Source of the DNA: Chitinophaga filiformis
Lineage (GTDB): Bacteria > Bacteroidota > Bacteroidia > Chitinophagales > Chitinophagaceae
Reading direction: 5' to 3'
NCBI RefSeq assembly: GCF_900102545.1
Contig: NZ_FNBN01000008.1
Coordinates: 1 to 35,679 of the forward strand
Length of the DNA: 35,679 nt
Shown here in pieces: positions 9,306 through 18,234 of the stretch. The notes under the pieces are model-generated. The model did no database searches. It was not told the origin of the DNA and was given only the letters and a program-made list of their open reading frames with translations. Position 1 is the stretch's first letter, and each line of letters opens with the position of its first letter. The translations under genes and the position numbers were made by a program.

Positions 9306-11138
9306 ATGCTACGTTGTTCGTTCGTTACATTGATCATTTTACTTTGTTGCCCCGTGCTCTTATATGGGCAGGAAGAGAAAAGCCTGATGGAACTGGGAGA
9401 TGAGGCTTTTGTTCGGGAAGAATATGCCGTTGCGGCCAACCTCTATACCAGGCTGGCAAATAAGAAAGGCAGGAAGGCGTCGCTTAAACTCCTGGAGAGG
9501 ACGGCGCAGTGTTATCGTGAGACAGCACATTTTGCGGAAGCCGGGTATTGGTATAAGCGCATGATCGAGCATGCCGGTTGTCCGTCTTACATTATGGCTG
9601 TCTATGCTGAAATACAGAAGAACCTCGGTGAGTATGATACTGCCAGGGTATACCTGTCCCGGTTTAATCCCGCCAATGCAGACGAGGTCCAGTGGAAAAA
9701 TACGGCCATCGCAGGCTGCGATAGTGCGCTGCTATGGAAGAAAGATACTGTGGCGACCTATGCACTGGAGAATATCAAAGAGCTCAGCACTGTAGGCGAT
9801 GACTGGGTAAGCGGTGTGATGAAAGGGGGCCTGCTGCTGGAATCCAACGGGTATCGGAAAATGGCCCTTACGACAGGATCGGAGCGCAATCCGGATATGG
9901 ACCCAAGGGTAAATCAACCGTACTTTAAACCATATCTTTTCAGGGAATATTCGAAAGGTAGCAGGGCAAATACTTTTTTAGAAGAAATACTACCGGATCT
10001 ACTGGGGAACCTGCCTTACCATGTAGGTCCGGTTTGCTTTAACAACAGGGAGGATACGGTATACGTCACCCTGAATGCAGATGGTAAAGATATGGCCGAC
10101 AGGAAGAAGAAGGGCCCAGTGAACGGACGGCGTTTAATGTCGCTCTACTGGTCTTTTAAGAAAGGGGATAAGTGGTCTCCGCTCGTGCCTGTTGCTGCAC
10201 TGGATGCTGCTGGTAGTTATACCGGCAATGCCGTATTGAATAGTATCGGTACTGTCATCTATTTTGTATCCGACAGACCGGGAGGTATAGGTAAAACGGA
10301 TATCTGGTATAGTGAACGGCTGCCCAATAATCAATGGGGAGCGCCCGTCAACTGTGGGCCTGTGATCAATACCCGCTATGATGAAACTTTCCCTACTATT
10401 AATGAGCAGGACGTATTGTACTTCTCAAGCAAAGGCCATCCCGGAATGGGTGGCTTTGATATTTTCAGGGCAGAAGGTAGTGGCCGTGAATGGAGCCAGC
10501 CCCGTAACCTCCGCAGTCCTTTTAACTCCGGTGCGGATGATCTGGGTTTTGTCATGAAAGGCAATAACTATGAGGGTTATTTCGCGTCTAATCGTCACGG
10601 AGGCGGAGGAGGTGATGATATCTATCACTTCCTGGAAACACATTTCACAGAGAAGCTGACCGATCCTTCTGCAGGAAAGCCACCTGCGCCGGATACCGTC
10701 AAAGCGTCTGTGCCTGAGAAAACGGTTGCTGACAATACGCCGCCTATACCTACGCTCAATCCGACTGATAGTGCAGTCATACACAAACTGCAGGAGTTGC
10801 GCTTTCATTATGACTATAACAGCGCTATACTCCTGACCGAATCCAGGGACATGCTGGATAGGGTAGCAGTGGTGTTACAGCAGTATCCTCACTGGAAACT
10901 GATGATACGTTCCTATGCGGATAGCCGTGGTACGGACGAATATAATATCAAGTTGTCGGCGCTACGTTGTTATGCGGTGATAGACTACCTGATCAAAAAA
11001 GGTGTAGCAGCCCGCAGGCTCTATTATGAGAACCTGGGAGAAAAGGAATTGGTCAATCCCTGCGGAAATGACGTGCCTTGTGGGGAAGCGGAACACCGGG
11101 AGAACAGGAGAACTACATTAAGGGTAGTTCATGACTGA
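9306..11138 (+). CDS. OmpA-family protein with TPR-like and PD40 propeller regions
   Basis: A 610-residue exported protein. Residues 1-21 form a signal peptide (LIILLCCPVLLYGQ). Residues ~25-140 are helical repeats of TPR type (GDEAFVREEYAVAANLYTRLA; AHFAEAGYWYKRMIE). Residues ~220-440 hold PD40/WD40-like beta-propeller blades (IYFVSDRPGGIGKTDIWYS; LYFSSKGHPGMGGFDIFRA; GYFASNRHGGGGGDDIYHF). Residues ~495-605 are the OmpA C-terminal domain that binds peptidoglycan (FHYDYNSAIL; YADSRGTDEYNIKLSALR). This order is that of the PorE/SprF-linked OmpA proteins that tie T9SS parts to the cell wall. Last gene of the operon; its last 10 bases overlap the 3' end of the convergent regulator gene. Confidence 0.88.
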   Translation: MLRCSFVTLIILLCCPVLLYGQEEKSLMELGDEAFVREEYAVAANLYTRLANKKGRKASLKLLERTAQCYRETAHFAEAGYWYKRMIEHAGCPSYIMAVYAEIQKNLGEYDTARVYLSRFNPANADEVQWKNTAIAGCDSALLWKKDTVATYALENIKELSTVGDDWVSGVMKGGLLLESNGYRKMALTTGSERNPDMDPRVNQPYFKPYLFREYSKGSRANTFLEEILPDLLGNLPYHVGPVCFNNREDTVYVTLNADGKDMADRKKKGPVNGRRLMSLYWSFKKGDKWSPLVPVAALDAAGSYTGNAVLNSIGTVIYFVSDRPGGIGKTDIWYSERLPNNQWGAPVNCGPVINTRYDETFPTINEQDVLYFSSKGHPGMGGFDIFRAEGSGREWSQPRNLRSPFNSGADDLGFVMKGNNYEGYFASNRHGGGGGDDIYHFLETHFTEKLTDPSAGKPPAPDTVKASVPEKTVADNTPPIPTLNPTDSAVIHKLQELRFHYDYNSAILLTESRDMLDRVAVVLQQYPHWKLMIRSYADSRGTDEYNIKLSALRCYAVIDYLIKKGVAARRLYYENLGEKELVNPCGNDVPCGEAEHRENRRTTLRVVHD

Positions 11139-12478
11139 GGATTGATCCCGTACTCCTCGATCTTACGATAGAGAGTGGCCAGCCCGATATTCAGTAGTCG
11201 GGCGGCTTCTGTCTTATTGTTTTTGGTATGATGTAATACCTTGATGATATGCAGCTTCTCTACGCTGGCAAGGTCAAAGGAGGAAAGTCCGGTAGTAGAT
11301 TTGTCTGCTATCTGGAGATCAAGCGGGAGATGTTCTACGGATAGATCATCACTTCCGGCAAGTATCACCGCTCTTTCCAGGACGTTCTTTAATTCGCGGA
11401 TATTACCCTTCCATTCATGGAGTTGTAGCTTTTCAATGAAGGCAGGTATGATATTCGGCTTGCGCTGGTTGGTCTTGGCGGAGAAGAAACCTACAAAGAA
11501 TTCTGTCAGGGCAGGGATATCTTTCTTTCTCTCTCTTAAGGGAGGCAGAGTAATGGCGAAGACGTTCAGCCGATAGTATAAATCTTCACGGAAATGCCCC
11601 TTTTCAGCCTCTTCTTTCAGGTCGCGGTTCGTAGCTGCAATAATCCTCACATTGACCTTAGTGGGCTTCGTATCGCCTACTTTGATGAATTCACTGGTTT
11701 CCAGTACCCTGAGCAGTTTACTTTGCAGATCGGGAGGCATTTCCCCGATCTCATCCAGGAAGATCGTGCCGGTGTTGGCTTCTTCAATCAAACCTTTCTT
11801 ATCGCGGTTGGCATTGGTGAAAGCGCCTGCCTTATAGCCGAATAGCTCACTTTCCAGCAGTTCCCGGCTAAAGGCGCTGCAGTTAAGGGCCACGAAAGGC
11901 TTGCCGGCTCTCTTACTATTATTATGAATAGCTTGCGCAAATACTTCCTTACCGGTACCAGTTTCACCGAGTAACAGAACGGTCGTATCTGCAGGAGCCA
12001 CTTTATTGGCTTGCTCGATAGCGTCGCGGATAGGGCGGGAGGTACCGAGGATGCTGTCAAAACTGTACTTCTTGCCTACCTGGCTTTCCAGTTTCTCAAT
12101 CCGTTTCTGTAGCTGGACCTTTTCTATTGCCCTGTTCAGGAGCGGAATAATGCGGTTGTTGTCGTCGCCTTTGGTGAGGTAGTCGAAGGCCCCGTTCTTG
12201 ATCGCCTGTACGCCATCGGGAATATTGCCGTAGGCTGTCAGCAGGATGATTTCTATAGAAGGATATTTCTCTTTCAGTGTTTTGGAGAAGTCGACGCCGG
12301 TGCCGTCGGGCAGTTTTACGTCGCACAGTACTACGTCAATTTCTTCTTTGTCGATTATTTTCTGAGCACTTTTGATATTGCCGGCTTCCAGTACATTAAA
12401 GCCTTCCAATGCAATAATCCTCTTCATCAGGCTGCGCAGCTTCTCTTCGTCGTCTATTATAAGGACAGTTCCGGTCAT
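11129..12478 (-). CDS. NtrC-type sigma54-dependent response regulator
   Basis: A 449-residue protein from ATG 12478. An upstream ATG at 12553 would add 25 residues without family similarity and would lie upstream of the likely promoter. Receiver domain 1-120 with acidic pair DD (9-10), phosphoacceptor D53 (LCDVKLPDG) and K in LTKGD. AAA+ domain follows with Walker A GETGTGKE, Walker B GTIFLDEIGE and the arginine-finger region REDLYYRLNV. The sigma54-contact loop reads GAFTNA instead of the usual GAFTGA. A Fis-type helix-turn-helix closes the protein (TEAARLLNIGLATLYRKIEEYGI). It activates sigma54 promoters when phosphorylated; no partner kinase is adjacent, so it is an orphan regulator here. 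Confidence 0.92.
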   Translation of the reverse strand: MTGTVLIIDDEEKLRSLMKRIIALEGFNVLEAGNIKSAQKIIDKEEIDVVLCDVKLPDGTGVDFSKTLKEKYPSIEIILLTAYGNIPDGVQAIKNGAFDYLTKGDDNNRIIPLLNRAIEKVQLQKRIEKLESQVGKKYSFDSILGTSRPIRDAIEQANKVAPADTTVLLLGETGTGKEVFAQAIHNNSKRAGKPFVALNCSAFSRELLESELFGYKAGAFTNANRDKKGLIEEANTGTIFLDEIGEMPPDLQSKLLRVLETSEFIKVGDTKPTKVNVRIIAATNRDLKEEAEKGHFREDLYYRLNVFAITLPPLRERKKDIPALTEFFVGFFSAKTNQRKPNIIPAFIEKLQLHEWKGNIRELKNVLERAVILAGSDDLSVEHLPLDLQIADKSTTGLSSFDLASVEKLHIIKVLHHTKNNKTEAARLLNIGLATLYRKIEEYGINPQS

Positions 12479-12493
12479 AAGATCATTTGGCGG

Positions 12494-12501
12494 CAAAATT
12501 A
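12494..12501 (-). promoter_or_regulatory. -7 element of the NtrC-type regulator
   Basis: On the minus strand this reads TAATTTTG, a full match to TAnnTTTG. It would place the transcript start roughly 10 bases before ATG 12478, which supports that start over 12553. No clear -33 TTG is seen. Confidence 0.35.
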
Positions 12502-12570
12502 CATATTCTTTGGGATCTTTATCTGATTGGGAAATGTCGGGGTAAATGATCATCTTGTGGTATTATCCTG

Positions 12571-13227
12571 ATGCTTATGAGAACTTTGTTAGTCGTTCTT
12601 GTTCTGTTTTGTGTGGGTTGCAATTATTTTCATATGAAGATGCCGGAATACAGGCCTGCGCATTCGCGGAAAGTGGCGGTGAAGTTGATGGATAGTTTGG
12701 GCATAGTCACGATGTATGTACCTGAACGCTATGACACAGCTTTCTCATGGATACATGGTTCAGACTGCTCAAGTTGTGATAAGATGAAGTGCCGTTTTCA
12801 ATCCTCACTATGGCGAGTTTATAAGGAAAGTGGTTGGTTCTTTTATCCGCCTACTGATTCGGTAGATCGTGTCACAATTATTTATAGCCCTCATTTGTAC
12901 CTTGGCGAGGGTGATACGGCATGGATATACGGGTTAAATAAAGAGTTCCGGAAGCAAAAAAAGATAGAGGATTCTGTGGTTAATAATATTTTTATAGATA
13001 CCCTATGTAGAGTATACGACAGACCATTTTATATAACCGGTACTCATTTTTATAGCGAGATGGCATGCCGGGAATTTTACGAATTAAATGCAGTCTCGTC
13101 TGTAAGAGGCATGGATATTACATTTCAATTTGAGTTGATTACCACGAAAGACGATTCGCTCAGTAAACACTTTCTACAAAATGCCATGAATGTTTTGAAA
13201 ACAATCAGATTTACAAAACCTATATAA
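12571..13227 (+). CDS. Hypothetical lipoprotein
   Basis: A 218-residue protein not assigned to a family. Residues 3-18 form a short hydrophobic signal ending in a lipobox-like FCVGC, so the mature protein probably starts at Cys17 and is a lipoprotein. ATG 12577 is an equally good start. The mature part is mixed alpha/beta with a CSSCDKMKC cysteine cluster near residues 66-74, which could bind a metal or form disulfides. Divergently arranged with the NtrC-type regulator (92 bases between), so it might be under its control, but no sigma54 promoter was recognised. Confidence 0.6.
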   Translation: MLMRTLLVVLVLFCVGCNYFHMKMPEYRPAHSRKVAVKLMDSLGIVTMYVPERYDTAFSWIHGSDCSSCDKMKCRFQSSLWRVYKESGWFFYPPTDSVDRVTIIYSPHLYLGEGDTAWIYGLNKEFRKQKKIEDSVVNNIFIDTLCRVYDRPFYITGTHFYSEMACREFYELNAVSSVRGMDITFQFELITTKDDSLSKHFLQNAMNVLKTIRFTKPI

Positions 13228-13672
13228 CCAATCCATATAATCCCGTCAGTGCTTCATTCGCGCCAACCTCAACCAGAACTACACCATGACGAAAAAGCTC
13301 ATGGCAGCATTTTATCTTATTTAAGATTAAAAGATAGCAACATAATTAGGGTATTTCGATTGTTTTCCCATATATTTGATTTACTAAAAGGTTCCGCACA
13401 TTTTGTGCTCCTTACTCTCGCTATACACCGTCTACTTTTCATAACCACAGATCTAACAAAGCTTGCCGCTTTAACAGAGATTCATTTATCCTATAAAACC
13501 GTATCGGGTGTTTATAACCAGCCCCCAATTGAAGAGTTAATCTCTATAGTAACCAGGAAACCGGTGCTCTCCAGGGTAAATATTTGCTATTGACCCCGGG
13601 AAGCGTGCCATATGTCAAAGAAAGTTTACCGGGTGTGCCGGCAGGGATACTTTTACAATAAACATCCCCGCT
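13228..13672 (+). other. Gene-poor gap, possibly with decayed coding remnant
   Basis: This 445-base stretch holds no convincing gene. A 114-codon frame at 13249-13593 has no recognisable domain and AT-rich codons unlike its neighbours. A short frame at 13286-13324 (MTKKLMAAFYLI, then stop) looks like the start of a signal peptide cut off early. No clear terminator or promoter was found. Confidence 0.35.
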
Positions 13673-14899
13673 ATGCAAATTCATACTACTACTACCAGAC
13701 AAGCCTACCTCGATTGGCTGCGTATTCTGGCAATCTTTGGTGTATTGGTCTTTCATTCTGCCATGCCATTTGGAGCCGAACTGGAATGGCACATCCGGAA
13801 TAAGGAAACCAGTAATCTTTTCCTTGAAATGATACTCTGGATGCACCTGTTCCGGATGCCATTACTGTTCTTTATATCCGGTACTGTCAGTTATTTTATG
13901 CTGCAGCACCGCACAGGCGGCGGTTTTATCGGACTACGTGTCAGAAGATTATTAATTCCTGTGATCCTTGGTATCCTTGTTATCGTTCCTCCACAGATAT
14001 ACCTGGAACGCGTTACACAGGGCTTTAAAGGAAATTTCTGGCAGTTTTACAGCCAGATGTTTACAACGGGAGCCTATCCTAAGGGCAATCTTAGCTGGCA
14101 TCACCTGTGGTTCGTAGCTTACCTGCTGATCTATGATATTCTTTTTGCTCCCCTGTTTGTCTGGATCGTTTCTGATAAAGGAGCTGCTTTTCGCAATGCC
14201 CTGCAATGGCTGGAAAAAGGGAAACGGGTTTACCTGCTTACAGTGCCTGGTATTATGCTCTACGCAGCACTGGCAAGACAGTTTCACGAAACGAACGACC
14301 TGGTACATGACTACTGCTATTTCTTCTACTGGTTATCTTTCCTGCTACCGGGTTTTCTCTGTATGGCACAGCCAACATTGATGAACAGCCTGGAAAGGAA
14401 CCGGCGTACATCATTTCTTGTTGCCCTGGCGTCTATTGTAGCGATCAATTATTTCCGCTGGAATAATGTGGAACCATGGAATGTACTGACCAACTGGAAA
14501 CAGGATCCGCGTACTTATATGTATATTGCACTAAGTGCGATATGTGCCTGGGGCTGGGTGCTGACTGCAATCGGCTATGGTAAAAAGTACCTCGATAAAC
14601 CACATCGCTCACTGAACTATCTCAACCAGGCAGTTTATCCTTTTTATATCTTACATCAGACAATTATCGTTATCCTTGCATATTATGTAGTGCAAACGTC
14701 GGATACGATCGGTACCAAATACCTGTTCATTGTGATAACTACCTTTATCCTGTCAATGGGTATCTTTCATTTGCTGATCAAACCTTATCCCGTTTGCCGC
14801 TTTTTATTCGGTATGAAGCCACTGGCAAAGAAGGAAAAGAAACAACAGCAGGAGCAACGGGCAACAACAGAAGAAGGCATACTATTACCGGTATCATAA
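13673..14899 (+). CDS. Acyltransferase 3 family membrane protein
   Basis: A 408-residue integral membrane protein with about ten hydrophobic segments. The N-terminus carries the family signature YLDWLRILAIFGVLVFHSA, followed by RMPLLFFISGT, RVRRLLIPVILGI and SWHHLWFVAYLLIYD. These match the acyltransferase-3 (OafA/OpgC-like) family, which moves acetyl, succinyl or similar groups onto surface sugars, lipids or glucans. The C-terminus is a polar, Lys/Gln/Glu-rich tail in the cytoplasm. It lies nine bases before the LytS-type kinase gene, so it is likely cotranscribed with the two-component pair and may be its target or sensor partner. Substrate cannot be told from sequence. Confidence 0.85.
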   Translation: MQIHTTTTRQAYLDWLRILAIFGVLVFHSAMPFGAELEWHIRNKETSNLFLEMILWMHLFRMPLLFFISGTVSYFMLQHRTGGGFIGLRVRRLLIPVILGILVIVPPQIYLERVTQGFKGNFWQFYSQMFTTGAYPKGNLSWHHLWFVAYLLIYDILFAPLFVWIVSDKGAAFRNALQWLEKGKRVYLLTVPGIMLYAALARQFHETNDLVHDYCYFFYWLSFLLPGFLCMAQPTLMNSLERNRRTSFLVALASIVAINYFRWNNVEPWNVLTNWKQDPRTYMYIALSAICAWGWVLTAIGYGKKYLDKPHRSLNYLNQAVYPFYILHQTIIVILAYYVVQTSDTIGTKYLFIVITTFILSMGIFHLLIKPYPVCRFLFGMKPLAKKEKKQQQEQRATTEEGILLPVS

Positions 14900-14908
14900 T
14901 GAACAAGC

Positions 14909-15997
14909 ATGAGTAATTTCCGTAGATATTATCTTCCCGCCATCTATAGCCTTGTCACCTATTTCAGTATCCGGCTTTTGCTGGATACTGTTACAGGTAT
15001 GAAATTCTGGAAAAGACCATTGGGATTGAATCTCTTTGAGATCGGCTGCTGTATCTTTTTCGGTTATCTGCTGATAGGTACCCATCATTATATGTATCGC
15101 TACTTTGATAAACACTGGGCGGACATGGATAATTACCGGAAGCGGGTACTCAAGGAACTGGGCGCTATTACCCTGATGACAATCCTGTTCCAGAATATTT
15201 TCATCCTACCGCTGGCTATGTTTACAGATGATGGAGCGCAGTGGTATGATGTAGCGGATATTAATGTGATCCCGCTGTTATATTCGCTGATCTATTATGG
15301 TATCAGCCGGAGCAATACTTTTCTGCAGGCTTATGTAAATAACAAGGTGAAGTTGCAGGAGGTCATGAACAACCAGTTACAGGCAGAGCTCAAGTTCCTC
15401 AAGTCACAACTACATCCTCACTTTCTCTTTAATGCGCTGAACACGATTTATTTCCAGATGGATGAAGACGTGAACGCTGCCAAGAGAAGTGTAGAGCAAT
15501 TCTCTGAGCTGCTGCGCTACCAGTTATACGATCAGCAGCAGACCGTTTCAATCCGGCATGAGATTCAGTACCTGCACACTTTCATCAACCTGCAGAAGGT
15601 AAGGGCCTCCGATAAACTGGTGTTGAATCTTCATCTGGACCCTGACCTGTATGATCAGCAGGTGTATCCTTTATTGCTTTTCCCGCTGGTGGAAAATGCA
15701 TTCAAGTATGTAGGAGGGGAGTATTGGATCAACATCCATGCCTCACTGAAAAATAAACGGATACATTTTATCGTGGAAAACGCCATTCCTAAGATCACCA
15801 TGCCTGTAAAAGCAGGAGGGATAGGATTAGAGAACCTGAAACGCAGGCTGGAGCTTTTGTACCCGGGAAAACATACATTTGAGATCAATAAGACTGAACG
15901 CACTTTCAGCGTAGTCTTATCTATAGAACCTGAACCTGTTGTATACCAGACCATAATAACTGAAGAAGATGAAGATCAGATGCGTCATCACGGATGA
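14909..15997 (+). CDS. LytS/YehU-type sensor histidine kinase
   Basis: A 362-residue membrane kinase. Four hydrophobic segments fall within the first ~140 residues; a short coiled coil (VKLQEVMNNQLQAELKFLKSQ) leads into the His_kinase domain, with phosphoacceptor H171 in PHFLFNALN. The ATPase part has the N box LLLFPLVENAFKY and the glycine motif GGIGLENLKRRL. There is no large periplasmic sensor domain, so the signal is probably sensed in the membrane. The 3' end overlaps the LytTR regulator gene by 29 bases, which couples their translation. A five-codon frame (14899-14916, MNKHE) overlaps the acyltransferase stop codon and runs over the kinase start. Confidence 0.93.
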   Translation: MSNFRRYYLPAIYSLVTYFSIRLLLDTVTGMKFWKRPLGLNLFEIGCCIFFGYLLIGTHHYMYRYFDKHWADMDNYRKRVLKELGAITLMTILFQNIFILPLAMFTDDGAQWYDVADINVIPLLYSLIYYGISRSNTFLQAYVNNKVKLQEVMNNQLQAELKFLKSQLHPHFLFNALNTIYFQMDEDVNAAKRSVEQFSELLRYQLYDQQQTVSIRHEIQYLHTFINLQKVRASDKLVLNLHLDPDLYDQQVYPLLLFPLVENAFKYVGGEYWINIHASLKNKRIHFIVENAIPKITMPVKAGGIGLENLKRRLELLYPGKHTFEINKTERTFSVVLSIEPEPVVYQTIITEEDEDQMRHHG

Positions 15998-16676
15998 TGA
16001 GCCCTATGCAAGAAAAGGATTACAAGGCTACATAGGACAGATAGATTTCCTGGAACTTGTAACTGTATGCGAGAGCGCTGTAGAGTTAAATGCTTTCCTT
16101 AAACAGGAACAGGTAGACCTGCTGTTCCTGGACATAGAAATGCCTTACCTCTCAGGCATTGACCTCCTGAAGACGCTGGCTAATCCGCCTAAAGTGATCT
16201 TCACCACGGCATACGAAAAGTATGCTGTGCAGGGCTATGAACTGGAAGTGCTGGATTACCTGCTAAAGCCCATTTCCTTCGATCGTTTCCTGCGTGCCGC
16301 TAATAAGGCCTTTGATTATTTCAGTCTGCAGCAGCAGGTGAAACCACAGCAGGAGTATTTCTTCGTCAAGGTCGATAACAAACTGGAGAAGGTCGTGATT
16401 GCGGATATCCTATTTGCGGAGGGCATGGAGAACTACATTGTTATCTACACAAAGGAGAAGAAACTGATCACACACCTGACGCTGAAGATGCTACAGGAAC
16501 GCCTGCCGGCTGATAAATTTGTCCAGCCGCACAAGTCTTATCTTGTCGCTGTCGACAAGATAGATGCTATTGAAGGCAATACGCTCGGACTTTCCGGTTA
16601 CCAGGTACCTGTGTCCCGTTACCAAAAAGATGAGGTCATGCAACGTATCCTGCAGGATAAGATTCTCAAACGATAG
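15969..16676 (+). CDS. LytTR-family response regulator
   Basis: A 235-residue regulator. The receiver domain (1-120) has DD at 9-10, phosphoacceptor D55 (LLFLDIEMP), T in IFTTAYE and K in LLKPIS. The LytTR DNA-binding domain (about 130-230) has YFFVKVDNKLEKV, ILFAEGMENYIVIYT and FVQPHKSYLVAVDKID. It pairs with the overlapping LytS-type kinase. Proteins of this class bind direct repeats near target promoters; no such site was identified here with confidence. Confidence 0.94.
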   Translation: MKIRCVITDDEPYARKGLQGYIGQIDFLELVTVCESAVELNAFLKQEQVDLLFLDIEMPYLSGIDLLKTLANPPKVIFTTAYEKYAVQGYELEVLDYLLKPISFDRFLRAANKAFDYFSLQQQVKPQQEYFFVKVDNKLEKVVIADILFAEGMENYIVIYTKEKKLITHLTLKMLQERLPADKFVQPHKSYLVAVDKIDAIEGNTLGLSGYQVPVSRYQKDEVMQRILQDKILKR

Positions 16677-16696
16677 TCAACAGCCAGGCGGCACAT

Positions 16697-16750
16697 CCTG
16701 CCGGACAAGATACTCAGGCGACGATAAGAAGCGAAAGGCAATCCGGCAGG
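16697..16750. terminator. Inverted repeat between convergent genes
   Basis: CCTGCCGGA (16697-16705) and TCCGGCAGG (16742-16750) are exact reverse complements around a 36-base loop, in the 94-base gap between the convergent LytTR and peptidase genes. It could act in both directions. The long loop and lack of a T-run make this uncertain. Confidence 0.3.
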
Positions 16751-16770
16751 GCGAGCGCCATGCGTTGCGA

Positions 16771-18234
16771 TCAGTTGCCCACTGCTGCATCTGCATTGAT
16801 AATGCCCCAACCGAACTTACTGCTCCTGCTATTCGCATAGCTCGATGCTCTTGCCATCCTGGCAATGATACTGTCGCGCGGATATCCCGGATACTTACTC
16901 CATACAAGTGCTGCAATGGCTGAACAGCTGGCCGTTGCCACAGAAGAGCCGCCTACCGTAGAAGGCGCGTCCCCGCTCATAGCAATGCTCAGCGGATTCC
17001 GACCTGTTGAAGATTTCTGCATTACGATCGCAAAGTCCACTTTACTGCCGGTATGGCAATCGTCGCACCTGTCTTTGAGGTTATCTTTCATACCGGTAAC
17101 CGCCACTACCTGTGGCTGATTGGCAGGGAAGATAACGCCGACAAAGCTGGCAAAGAAAGAAGTAGAGGTCCCCGCCGCACAGAACATCAGTTTCTGTTTA
17201 CTGTAAGCATAAACGAGTGCATCTTTGATCTGACCGGAACTGAAGATAGTACCCATGCTCATACTGATGATCTTCACCGTTGGATCGTCAGCTCCCAGTA
17301 CATAGGCATTGGTAACACCATTGATGGCGTCTGTTGAGAGAAGCACAACATTCTCTGCTGCATGTACCGTAATGAGATCACAGTTGTAGGCAATGCCCAC
17401 GGTGTTGCCATCAGTACCTCTGGGACCTGCGAGTACACCCGCCATGCTGGTACCATGTCCGCAGGGATCATCAGGACTACCATTGTAGTAGGTGCCTAGT
17501 TTTTGTATAGTCCTGCCGGCAGACCAGCCCTGGTTAAACATGCTGCCCAGATTCTCCTGCTGCGGACTGACGCCCGTATCAATGATCATCACTTTGATGT
17601 GCTGTCCGGTGGCCCGCTGCCAGGCCTGTTCTATCCGGTGATAGGGATAATTCCAGGACAGTTTCGCTGCCGGTGATACGACCGTATAATCAGCACCCGC
17701 TACAAGGTCTGTTTTAGCCGAATTATAGCCACAACCGGAAGCAAGAATGTCTGATGCCACCGCGGCATCTTTGGGCTTTATATCGCGCATATAGGCGCCA
17801 TATCCGATGGGTTCCGCATAACGCACCTTGGGAGAGGCGCGCAAGGTCCTCAACGTTTCAAAACGACTGACGTGTACATTCAGAAAATGTAGTTTGTCAG
17901 CAGTGGAAGTACGCTGGTCTTTTCGCTGCGTTGTGCCTTCCTTTTCTCCGATCAATTGTAATATTTCGGCTGCGCCGGATGCCGTAGTATATCCTACGGA
18001 TAAAATACTGTCCCCGTGCAGCAAGGCGCTCCAGACCATGGTATCACTGGCCATCTTCCAATCGAAATAGCCATGTGTTTCCAGTTGCTGGTTGACAAAA
18101 GCATTGATTACTGACTTGGGAACAATTGCCTGTGGGTCCTGCCGGGGCGGTGTGAATGGAGTAGTATCAGTTTTACGACAGGAAGTGGACAGTATAACGA
18201 CTACGCCCACCATCAGAAAATAAGGGGTCCTCAT
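16771..18234 (-). CDS. Subtilisin-like (S8) serine peptidase lipoprotein
   Basis: A 487-residue protein. Residues 1-19 form a lipoprotein signal (VVVILSTSC). Residues ~40-190 precede the catalytic domain and probably act as a prodomain. The catalytic triad is visible: D219 in VMIIDTGVSP, H260 in CGHGTSMAGVLAG, S431 in GGSSVATASCSAIAAL. The oxyanion-hole Asn expected in AAGN is replaced by Thr (T356, FCAAGTSTS). The C-terminus ends soon after the catalytic serine region, with no T9SS sorting domain, so it is probably a membrane-anchored protease. Convergent with the LytTR gene and divergent from the G3E GTPase gene. Substrate unknown. Confidence 0.9.
   Translation of the reverse strand: MRTPYFLMVGVVVILSTSCRKTDTTPFTPPRQDPQAIVPKSVINAFVNQQLETHGYFDWKMASDTMVWSALLHGDSILSVGYTTASGAAEILQLIGEKEGTTQRKDQRTSTADKLHFLNVHVSRFETLRTLRASPKVRYAEPIGYGAYMRDIKPKDAAVASDILASGCGYNSAKTDLVAGADYTVVSPAAKLSWNYPYHRIEQAWQRATGQHIKVMIIDTGVSPQQENLGSMFNQGWSAGRTIQKLGTYYNGSPDDPCGHGTSMAGVLAGPRGTDGNTVGIAYNCDLITVHAAENVVLLSTDAINGVTNAYVLGADDPTVKIISMSMGTIFSSGQIKDALVYAYSKQKLMFCAAGTSTSFFASFVGVIFPANQPQVVAVTGMKDNLKDRCDDCHTGSKVDFAIVMQKSSTGRNPLSIAMSGDAPSTVGGSSVATASCSAIAALVWSKYPGYPRDSIIARMARASSYANSRSSKFGWGIINADAAVGN

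Noticed and set aside
13249..13593. 114-codon plus-strand frame in the gap before the acyltransferase
   Set aside because: No family features, no signal or membrane segment pattern, atypical codons and no promoter or ribosome site; treated as non-coding or decayed.
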